Source: a virus. From it: DNA of 20,304 bases. Of the stretch, positions 1 to 5,759 are shown one piece after another. The stretch spans positions 1-20,304 of the IMG/VR virus record IMGVR_UViG_3300043119_000016; one strand, written 5' to 3'. The notes under the pieces were generated by a model. That model was not told where the DNA came from, ran no database searches, and saw only the letters and a program-made list of their open reading frames with translations. Each line of letters starts with the position of its first letter. The first letter of the stretch is position 1. A program made the translations under genes and the position numbers.

Positions 1-44
1 TAGCGTGCCGTAAGTAGAGTCTGCCCCTGCAATCTTTCCAATAA

Positions 45-68
45 CTTATCCACAGGCTTATCCACAGG
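45..68 (+). repeat. Tandem 12-bp repeat holding two perfect DnaA boxes
   Basis: The 12-mer CTTATCCACAGG occurs twice head to tail (45-56 and 57-68). Each copy contains TTATCCACA, the consensus binding site of the bacterial initiator DnaA (46-54 and 58-66). The pair lies between an imperfect inverted repeat (GCCCCTGC at 23-30 and GCAGGGC at 68-74), and AT-rich DNA starts about 90 bases downstream. This arrangement resembles a replication origin or a DnaA titration site. The repeat is visible directly; the function is inferred. Confidence 0.6.
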
Positions 69-75
69 CAGGGCA

Positions 76-117
76 GGGGGTGGGGGCTGACCAGTCTGAC
101 CGCTAACGACCACCCCC
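76..117. repeat. G-run / C-run inverted repeat
   Basis: GGGGGTGG (76-83) is exactly complementary to CCACCCCC (110-117), giving an 8-bp GC-only stem (one A/T pair) around a 26-base loop. It is not followed by a T-run, so it is not a classical terminator. It sits beside the DnaA-box repeat and could be part of an origin structure or a transcription block. Confidence 0.4.
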
Positions 118-122
118 CGTTG

Positions 123-151
123 TTGAATTGGGCAGGCGGTGTCTGTATACT
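123..151 (+). promoter_or_regulatory. Candidate sigma-70-type promoter
   Basis: TTGAAT (123-128) and TATACT (146-151) are separated by 17 bases. The -35 hexamer matches the housekeeping consensus at four of six positions and the -10 at five of six. It points toward the tRNA and terminase operon, so it could drive the late transcript. A chance match is possible in AT-rich DNA. Confidence 0.35.
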
Positions 152-206
152 CCCCAACAAAAAATATTTGCTAAAGTGAAAGCTGTAATATGCCTCTGAC
201 CTGCGG

Positions 207-275
207 TTATATATACTGTGTCACAGATCACATTCTAAAAACGAGAAATGCGTTAAATTTCCTGCCTTATATATA
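207..275 (+). repeat. Duplicated TTATATATA element
   Basis: TTATATATA occurs at 207-215 and again at 267-275. Each copy is preceded within a few bases by CCTGC (200-204 and 261-265), so the similarity extends beyond simple AT-richness. Two copies of a similar 14-15-base element upstream of the late operon could be phage promoters, regulator sites or easily melted DNA next to the DnaA boxes. I cannot decide among these. Confidence 0.3.
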
Positions 276-317
276 GTAAGGGGTTTTAATAGGAAAAGCC
301 CTGAGCAGTAACGGTAT

Positions 318-440
318 GGCCTCTAGCGAGGCCCCTAGGCCGAGTACTAACTTACCCCTCAGTTCGCTGTGGCTCCTTCGGGCGCTAAGCCCGATCTGCC
401 TAGTACTTTTAGTGGGGATAGGACTATCTACTGGTAGATA
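318..440 (+). ncRNA. Candidate structured RNA or leader RNA
   Basis: Four complementary stems lie close together. GGCCTC/GAGGCC (318-323 with 328-333) closes a 4-base loop. AGTACTA/TAGTACT (343-349 with 401-407) forms a 7-bp long-range stem, and inside it TCGGGC/GCCCGA (378-383 with 389-394) closes a 5-base loop. TATCTA/TAGATA (425-430 with 435-440) closes a CTGG loop. It lies directly upstream of the tRNA and terminase genes. It resembles no RNA family that I recognise. A small ORF (316-441) covers the same bases and is an alternative explanation. Confidence 0.3.
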
Positions 441-503
441 AAACCTTCCTCGCCTAGTATAAGATACGATCCGATTACGTCCGATTTCAAAAAATTTTTT
501 TAA

Positions 504-576
504 GGGTTACTGGCTCAACGGATAGAGCATCTGTCTACGACGCAGAAGGTTCCAAGTTCGAATCTTGGGTGGCCCA
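504..576 (+). tRNA. tRNA-Arg (anticodon ACG)
   Basis: All four arms fold. The acceptor stem is GGGTTAC (504-510) with GTGGCCC (569-575), seven pairs with two G-U. The D stem is GCTC/GAGC (513-516, 525-528). The anticodon stem is TCTGT/GCAGA with loop CTACGAC, giving anticodon ACG at 537-539. The T stem is CCAAG/CTTGG around loop TTCGAAT, and the discriminator base is A576. No CCA is encoded. After A34 is deaminated to inosine by the host enzyme TadA, it would read CGT, CGC and CGA. The major capsid gene uses CGT or CGC for 17 of its 18 arginines, so the tRNA matches late gene codon use. It ends only 16 bases before the terminase start codon. Confidence 0.95.
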
Positions 577-592
577 CTATAGAAGGAGTACG

Positions 593-2452
593 ATGGCTGA
601 TAACTCAGCAGATATCGCCAAGCGTATTATCCTTGGCTGTGTAGCAGAGGGTATGACCATCGAGCAGGCTTGTGCCTCCGCTGGTAAATCCATTAAGACT
701 TACGAGTACTACCGACGTACCGATAAGGTCTTTACAGACAAGGTTGACCGAACACGCCTAGGTCTGAAAGACAAGAGCTTTATTGACTCCGATGTCCACG
801 ACATCACCTTTGCCGAGTTCCGCCAGAAGTTCCTGCACTCCCAGACATTTGCCCATCAGCAAAACCTGGTAGATATGATCGAGGGCCGTGAACCTGGGTG
901 GCTACATCCTTCTATGAAGTATGAGCCAGGACTGGCTAGTAATAGAATTCTGATTAACATTCCGCCCAACCACGCCAAGTCAATTACGATCACGGTTGAC
1001 TATGTAACGTGGCAGGTAGTACGCAACCCCAACTTTAGAGTTTTGATTGTTTCCCAGACCCAGCAGTTAGCTGCCGACTTTCTCTACGCCATCAAGCAAC
1101 GCCTGACTCATCCAATGTATGAAGCACTCCAACAGGCTTACGCAGCTGGCGTAGGGTTTAACTCTAAGTCAGCATCCTGGCAGGCAACCCGCGTCACCTT
1201 TGGTTCCGAGCTACGTGAGTCCAGTGAAAAGGACCCGAACATCGAGGCTATTGGTATCGGTGGTCAGATCTACGGTAAGCGTGCAGATATGATTATCGTA
1301 GACGACGCTGTTACCTTAAAGAACGCTAACGAGTTTGAGAAGCAGATCCGCTGGTTAACCCAGGACGTTCGATCACGTTTGAACCCTACGGGTAAACTTG
1401 TAGTTATCGGTACCAGAGTTTCAGCTATGGACCTATACCGCGAGCTACGTAACGAAGACCGCTACCCTGGTGGACTGGTCCCGTGGAAGTACTTGGCTAT
1501 GCCAGCGCTCTTAAAGACAGATGAGGACCCTGAGAAGTGGGAAACCCTCTGGCCTGCAAGTGATGCTCCTTTTGATGGTCAGATGGAATCTGACAAGAAC
1601 GAAGACGGCCTCTACCCTAGATGGAATGGTCGCAACCTTTACAATGAACGCCAAGCTATGGATGCCAGCACCTGGGCTTTGGTGTATCAACAACAAGATA
1701 TCTCAGATGATGCCATCTTTGATCCAGTATGTGTGCGAGGTTCTATAGATGGTATGCGTAAAGCAGGTCGTTTGGTTCCTGGTAACCCAGGCCATCCGCG
1801 TGATGTTAATGGCTTTTCTTTTATTTGTGGTCTTGATCCCGCTATGGTTGGTGATACAGCCGTCGTTTGTTACGCTGTTGATAGGGCTACACATAAACGC
1901 TATATCGTTGATGCTATTAAGATTACTAGGCCAACACCTGCTGCGATCCGTCAACTAATCTTTGACTGGACTTCCCTATACCAGCCTAGCGAGTGGATAG
2001 TAGAGAAGAACGCTTTTCAATCTTTCTTAACGCAGGACGAAGGCATCCGCCAAAATCTTGCAAGCCGTGGCGTTCTATTACGTGAACACCATACTGGAAC
2101 TAACAAGTGGGACTCCGGATTCGGTGTAGCTTCTATGTCTACACTGTTTGGCACAAAGCAATTTGATGGTAAGCATCACCGCGACAATCTTATTCACTTA
2201 CCTAGTGACCAGACTGAAAACGTCAAGGCGCTTATCGAGCAATTGATTACGTGGTCACCTACTACTAAGGGTAAGACCGATATGGTGATGGCTCTGTGGT
2301 TCTGTGAGATCAGAGCACGTGAGATGCTCAACCAAGGTATGCACAAGACCCACCATCTAAAAAATCCATTCCTGTCTCGTTACGAACAGGGCAAGCGAAC
2401 AGTTATCAATATAGATGAACTGCTTGCAGAAAAAGATCGTACGTTCATCTAA
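593..2452 (+). CDS. terL: Terminase large subunit (packaging ATPase/nuclease)
   Basis: This is the DNA-packaging motor that cuts phage concatemers and pumps DNA through the portal using ATP. In the 619-residue product I see a Walker-A-like loop PPNHAKS (124-130), Walker B MIIVDD (233-238) and a coupling-type motif VIGTR (271-275). The C-terminal RNase-H-like nuclease shows GLDPA (Asp415), EWIVEKNAF (Glu471) and KTDMVMAL (Asp563) as the likely metal-binding acids. The first 60 residues look like a helix-turn-helix region of the kind found in small terminase subunits. I chose the ATG at 593 because AGAAGGAG (581-588) precedes it. An in-frame GTG at 569 lies inside the tRNA and lacks a ribosome binding site. 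No separate small-terminase gene is in the window. Confidence 0.93.
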   Translation: MADNSADIAKRIILGCVAEGMTIEQACASAGKSIKTYEYYRRTDKVFTDKVDRTRLGLKDKSFIDSDVHDITFAEFRQKFLHSQTFAHQQNLVDMIEGREPGWLHPSMKYEPGLASNRILINIPPNHAKSITITVDYVTWQVVRNPNFRVLIVSQTQQLAADFLYAIKQRLTHPMYEALQQAYAAGVGFNSKSASWQATRVTFGSELRESSEKDPNIEAIGIGGQIYGKRADMIIVDDAVTLKNANEFEKQIRWLTQDVRSRLNPTGKLVVIGTRVSAMDLYRELRNEDRYPGGLVPWKYLAMPALLKTDEDPEKWETLWPASDAPFDGQMESDKNEDGLYPRWNGRNLYNERQAMDASTWALVYQQQDISDDAIFDPVCVRGSIDGMRKAGRLVPGNPGHPRDVNGFSFICGLDPAMVGDTAVVCYAVDRATHKRYIVDAIKITRPTPAAIRQLIFDWTSLYQPSEWIVEKNAFQSFLTQDEGIRQNLASRGVLLREHHTGTNKWDSGFGVASMSTLFGTKQFDGKHHRDNLIHLPSDQTENVKALIEQLITWSPTTKGKTDMVMALWFCEIRAREMLNQGMHKTHHLKNPFLSRYEQGKRTVINIDELLAEKDRTFI

Positions 2453-2461
2453 GGAGACAAA

Positions 2462-2707
2462 ATGAAGAAGAGCAAGTCAATGGACAAGATGCCAGCACGC
2501 AAGATGCCAGAAGGCGCTAAGTTTCCAGCTGCAAAAAAAGCAGCAGTAAAGAAGGCAGTAGTCAAGGCCGCAGCTAAGAAGCTAGTAGGACCTGCTGCAG
2601 TAGAAGCATTGCAGAAGCGTGTATCACCTGCTGGTGTTAAGAAGGCAGAGATGGATGCAAAGAAGGCCATCGCTAAGAAGTACCCAGGATTAACTAAAAA
2701 GAAGTAA
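2462..2707 (+). CDS. Lysine/alanine-rich basic protein, 81 aa
   Basis: The 81-residue product has 23 lysines and 2 arginines, many alanines, almost no aromatic residues, and ends in KKK. Composition resembles the basic tails of histone H1-like proteins, which bind nucleic acid. I do not recognise a family. It follows the terminase gene by 9 bases, with AAGGAG (2451-2456) overlapping the terminase stop as its ribosome binding site, so the two are almost certainly co-transcribed. Possible roles are binding DNA during packaging or being carried in the virion; both are inferred from charge and position only. Confidence 0.8.
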   Translation: MKKSKSMDKMPARKMPEGAKFPAAKKAAVKKAVVKAAAKKLVGPAAVEALQKRVSPAGVKKAEMDAKKAIAKKYPGLTKKK

Positions 2708-2716
2708 GGATCTCTA

Positions 2717-3190
2717 ATGGCTCAATCAGGACAAGCAGCAAAAAGAAATTACGACAAGAGATCAAAAGATTCAGCAAAGACTGTGCTTAAAAAAAGCGCA
2801 AAGAATGCAGCCGTAGTCGCTATAAATCTTATTCCTACTGGTAAAGCAGCATCAACTGTAGGAAAGTTTGTTTCAAGAACAACTGCTAAGAAGATGGTTC
2901 CAGGCGAAAGTAAAGAAGTAGTACGTAAATTTACTCAAGGCAAGAATGCAAACATTGTTGAGCAAGCACCTAAGAAGTATAAAGAAGGTGCTAAGTCTCC
3001 AGTCAAAGGAACTAAAGTAACTGTAATAAAAAAGACAAAAGGGCAGACCCCGTTGCAAGTTGCAACAGTTACTAAAGGCAGTGTTGCTAGAGGAAAAACA
3101 AAGCAAGCTGGAGCCTATGTAAAAGGCGCAGTAACTGGTGCATACGTTACCAACGAAGTAAATAAGGCAAAAGCCAAAAAGAAGAAGTAA
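2717..3190 (+). CDS. Basic lysine-rich protein, 157 aa
   Basis: The 157-residue product contains about 33 lysines, has a short central hydrophobic stretch (VVAINLIP near residue 35) and ends in KAKAKKKK. It sits 9 bases after another lysine-rich gene and 10 bases before the portal gene, with AAGGA overlapping the previous stop as the ribosome binding site. I recognise no domain. Codons here are richer in A than those of the portal gene, as expected from the lysine content. A DNA-binding or head-internal role is plausible because of charge and location between terminase and portal, but nothing in the sequence proves it. Confidence 0.8.
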   Translation: MAQSGQAAKRNYDKRSKDSAKTVLKKSAKNAAVVAINLIPTGKAASTVGKFVSRTTAKKMVPGESKEVVRKFTQGKNANIVEQAPKKYKEGAKSPVKGTKVTVIKKTKGQTPLQVATVTKGSVARGKTKQAGAYVKGAVTGAYVTNEVNKAKAKKKK

Positions 3191-3200
3191 GGACCCCACA

Positions 3201-4952
3201 TTGTTATCAGTCAAAGAAGTAGACGCTAAGCTCGCACGCTTACGTACTCGCTCATCAGCGCGAGATCAACGTATGCGTGATGTGCTCTCGGTGCGTCAGG
3301 GAGATATCTCTAAGGTATACCCAGCAATGTTTTCAGAGGAATACCCAAAGCCTCTGGTTGCAAACTTCATTGACGTAGCAGCACGTGACTTAGCAGAAGC
3401 GATGGCACCACTGCCATCATTTAACTGCTCAGCAACTAATATGGTTTCAGACTCTGCACGCAAGGCAGCAGATACTAGAACTCGTATTGCAAACTTTTAT
3501 GTAACAAACTCTGACCTACAACTGCAGATGTACACAGCAGCAGACTGGTATAACACCTACGGTCTTGGTATCGGTATGGTTGAGATGGACTTTGAGGACA
3601 ACAACCCTCGTATCCGTATGCTCAATCCATTCGGTACTTACCCAGAGTTAGATCGTTATGGTCGTGTGCTATCTGTTACTCAGGTCATCGTTACCGATGC
3701 AGAGACACTAGCAGCGCAGTACCCAGAGTATTACGATTTAATTCTAGGGCGAAACCAGTACGCTCTTTCTTCTCCTTATATCTCAATGGTCAAGTACCAC
3801 GACAAAGATCAGGACCTGCTCTATATCCCAGAGCGTAAGAACTTAGTACTCTCCCGCACGCCTAACATCTTGAACAAGCCAATGGCATCTGTTGTAATGC
3901 GTTCTTCCCTTGATGGTGAAGCACGTGGACAGTTTGATGATGTTCTATCAGTTCAGCTAGCTCGTGCTCGCTTTGCAGTATTGCAGATCCAAGCAGCAGA
4001 GAAATCTATCCAAGCACCTATTGCTATCCCACAGGATGTGCAGGAGTTGGCACTTGGACCAGATTCAATTATGCGTTCTGCTAACCCACAAGGTATTCGT
4101 CGTGTTCCACTAGAACTACCACCTGGAGTCTTTACAGAGTCTGGCGTACTAGAGCGTGAACTACGTCTTGGTGCTCGTTACCCTGAGTCTCGTTCAGGTA
4201 ACATTGACGCATCAGTTGTAACAGGCCGTGGTGTGCAAGCACTACAGGCTGGCTTTGATACACAGATCAAGGCAGCACAAGCACAGTTTGCTCGTATGTT
4301 CCAAGAACTTATCTCAGTTTGCTTTGAAGCAGATGAGAAAGTATTTGGTGGTATTCCAAAGACCATCAAGGGAACAGATGACGGAACACCTTACGTTCTA
4401 AAGTACACACCATCTCGTGACATCAAGGGTGAGTACGGCGTAGATGTACGCTACGGAATTATGTCTGGTATGGACCCAAACCGTGCCATCATTGCTTTAC
4501 TACAAATGCGTTCAGACAAGCTCGTATCTCGTGACTATGTACGTCGTGAGATTCCAATGGACTTAAATGTTACGCAGGAGGAACAACGTGTTGATATCGA
4601 AGAAATGCGCGATTCTTTGCGGGTGGCTGTTGCTCAGTATGCTCAAGCCATTCCAGCCCTTGCAGCGCAAGGCCAAGACCCTAGTGAGATTATCTCACGT
4701 ATCGCAAGTGTTATCCAAGGTCGCCAAAAGGGACAATCACTAGAGTCAGTAATCGAAAAAGCATTTACACCAGAACCGCCACCACCTGCGCCAGATATGG
4801 CGATGGCAGGTGGCCCACAGCTTCCAGCGGCAGGTGCGGCCCCCGCCCCAGCCTCAGCGCAACCTCCACAAGAACAAGGTGGTATGGCCCCTGCTGCTGG
4901 TCAAAAACCCGATATAGCCCAATTACTCGCTGGTATCACCGGCGCAGCTTAA
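3201..4952 (+). CDS. Portal protein
   Basis: The portal forms the ring at the capsid vertex through which DNA enters and leaves, and docks the terminase. The 583-residue product has portal-like features: an N-terminal region that handles the unassembled protein, a beta-rich middle with NPFGTYPELDRYGRV (about 140-155), and a long helical region (about 250-400) with ELRLGARYPESRSG and an alternating Gln/Ala helix. The last 60 residues are rich in Pro, Ala and Gly and probably flexible. The start is TTG at 3201, supported by AGTAAGGA seven bases upstream; the next in-frame ATG would remove 24 residues. The position after terminase and upstream of scaffold and capsid supports the call. I assign it by pattern and context rather than by a single catalytic motif. 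Confidence 0.88.
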   Translation: MLSVKEVDAKLARLRTRSSARDQRMRDVLSVRQGDISKVYPAMFSEEYPKPLVANFIDVAARDLAEAMAPLPSFNCSATNMVSDSARKAADTRTRIANFYVTNSDLQLQMYTAADWYNTYGLGIGMVEMDFEDNNPRIRMLNPFGTYPELDRYGRVLSVTQVIVTDAETLAAQYPEYYDLILGRNQYALSSPYISMVKYHDKDQDLLYIPERKNLVLSRTPNILNKPMASVVMRSSLDGEARGQFDDVLSVQLARARFAVLQIQAAEKSIQAPIAIPQDVQELALGPDSIMRSANPQGIRRVPLELPPGVFTESGVLERELRLGARYPESRSGNIDASVVTGRGVQALQAGFDTQIKAAQAQFARMFQELISVCFEADEKVFGGIPKTIKGTDDGTPYVLKYTPSRDIKGEYGVDVRYGIMSGMDPNRAIIALLQMRSDKLVSRDYVRREIPMDLNVTQEEQRVDIEEMRDSLRVAVAQYAQAIPALAAQGQDPSEIISRIASVIQGRQKGQSLESVIEKAFTPEPPPPAPDMAMAGGPQLPAAGAAPAPASAQPPQEQGGMAPAAGQKPDIAQLLAGITGAA

Positions 4953-4969
4953 GCAGAGGAGGTGTAAAT

Positions 4970-5113
4970 ATGAACAAGGGATCTCGCGCAGCAGCGCCAA
5001 TGTCAAAGCCAACTGAAGGCAAGAAGGACACATCTAAGCCAGCAGGACCAGGCAAGGTAGTTCCATCAATGATGCCAGCAGGCCGTCGTGGCAATGCAGT
5101 AAAAAAGGGATAA
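4970..5113 (+). CDS. Small basic protein, 47 aa
   Basis: A 47-codon ORF begins at ATG 4970 behind a very strong ribosome binding site, AGAGGAGGTG (4955-4964), and ends TAA at 5111-5113. The peptide is rich in Lys, Pro, Gly and Ala, has a PAGPGK motif (residues 24-29) and a basic end with GRRGNAVKKG. The same PAGPGK string occurs near the start of the protein encoded at 5355, two genes downstream. No domain is recognised. The strong translation signal and tight operon position support a real gene made in quantity. A virion or portal-associated role is a guess. Confidence 0.75.
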   Translation: MNKGSRAAAPMSKPTEGKKDTSKPAGPGKVVPSMMPAGRRGNAVKKG

Positions 5114-5142
5114 TAACTTTTTAATGGAAGGTGTACTGGGCG

Positions 5143-5358
5143 ATGAAAGATGATAATTACATTCCTCGTCCAGTGCGCTTTCTTGATTTTCTTGTTGTAG
5201 GCGTAGGCTTTATACACAACATTGCTTCATCAATTGAAACCTTAACAGGTGAACTGATGGAGTTAGCAATTTACCAATCAAATCATATTACTCAAACCAA
5301 TAGGGCTTGGGAAGATATGGCAAACGATTTAGAAAAATTAGAGGAGGACCAACAGTGA
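5143..5358 (+). CDS. Small protein with hydrophobic segment, 71 aa
   Basis: The 71-residue product has a hydrophobic stretch (about 12-27, FLDFLVVGVGFIHNIA) after a proline- and arginine-containing start, followed by an acidic, amphipathic tail rich in Glu, Asp and Gln. It may span or touch a membrane, or form a coiled-coil oligomer. I prefer ATG 5143, with GGAAGG (5126-5131) 11 bases upstream; a GTG at 5131 would add four residues but has no well-placed ribosome binding site. Its stop overlaps the GTG start of the next gene (GTGA), so translation is probably coupled. A holin-like role cannot be excluded, but the location between portal and virion genes argues against it. Confidence 0.65.
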   Translation: MKDDNYIPRPVRFLDFLVVGVGFIHNIASSIETLTGELMELAIYQSNHITQTNRAWEDMANDLEKLEEDQQ

Positions 5359-5759
5359 GTATGATGAATCCACTGGCAGGACCAGCAGGTCCAGGCAAGT
5401 TCTCTACACGTACCGATAATCTACAAATGGGTTCTACTGCATACGGCGAAGGCGTCGAGACACAGGCTATTAAGTCTGGTGCTCCGCTATCTAAGACCGC
5501 AGATGTACGCCCTGCTCGCGCAGGAGATGTACGCGAAGCAGCAACACAGGCACCACTAACAGAATTATATGCACCATCACAACGTCCTAACGAACCTATT
5601 ACAGCAGGTATTGATATGGGTGCAGGTCCTGGCGCAAGCGCTTTAATGATGCAGAAGTCAGTTGCAAAGACTTCAGATACACTAGCAAAGATGTTGCCAT
5701 TTGATACAGACGGAACTATTGCCATCTTGTATCAGCAGGCAATTGCGCGAGGTGACTAA
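5355..5759 (+). CDS. Conserved-looking virion-region protein, 134 aa
   Basis: The 134-residue product starts with GTG at 5355, seven bases after GAGGAGG (5341-5347) and overlapping the stop of the gene before. An ATG two codons further on is an alternative. The N-terminus carries NPLAGPAGPGK followed by a polar RTD segment; the middle is Pro/Ala-rich and probably disordered; the last 40 residues can form a helix. I recall similar Gly/Pro-starting small proteins near portal genes in phages of Actinobacteria, without known function. It stops one base before the 1562-codon gene, so it is likely translated with it. It could be an assembly cofactor or internal protein. Confidence 0.75.
   Translation: MSMMNPLAGPAGPGKFSTRTDNLQMGSTAYGEGVETQAIKSGAPLSKTADVRPARAGDVREAATQAPLTELYAPSQRPNEPITAGIDMGAGPGASALMMQKSVAKTSDTLAKMLPFDTDGTIAILYQQAIARGD

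Larger units (their letters stand above)
1..503. other. Non-coding leader with origin-like and RNA-like signals
   Basis: No convincing gene is present here. All three + frames meet a stop codon within the first 17 bases. The left part (20-120) is GC-rich and carries two perfect DnaA boxes and a G-run/C-run inverted repeat (76-83 with 110-117). The middle (150-300) is AT-rich with a promoter-like site and two TTATATATA elements. The right part (318-440) carries several hairpins and one 41-codon ORF (316-441). A symmetrical run of six A and seven T (490-502) lies just before the tRNA. Taken together this looks like the boundary between the preceding phage genes and the late operon, with replication or transcription control signals. 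The functions are inferred. Confidence 0.6.

Noticed and set aside
490-503. A-run/T-run as a rho-independent terminator
   Set aside because: There is no GC-rich stem directly before the T-run; A-run pairing with T-run alone is weak. DNA bending is as likely.
504-576. tRNA as a prophage attachment site
   Set aside because: The tRNA is complete, lies inside a phage late operon, and no integrase or direct repeat is visible in the window.
569-592. GTG upstream extension of the terminase ORF by eight codons
   Set aside because: It begins inside the acceptor stem of the tRNA and has no ribosome binding site, whereas ATG 593 has AGAAGGAG at the right distance.
5101-5124. In-frame slippery A-AAA-AAG in the 47-codon gene as a programmed -1 frameshift
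   Set aside because: A -1 shift there meets TAA after five codons and gives no longer protein; no strong downstream structure is evident.
5288-5725. 145-codon - strand ORF
   Set aside because: It lies opposite the well-supported gene at 5355-5759, has no ribosome binding site, and its sequence looks like an antisense translation.
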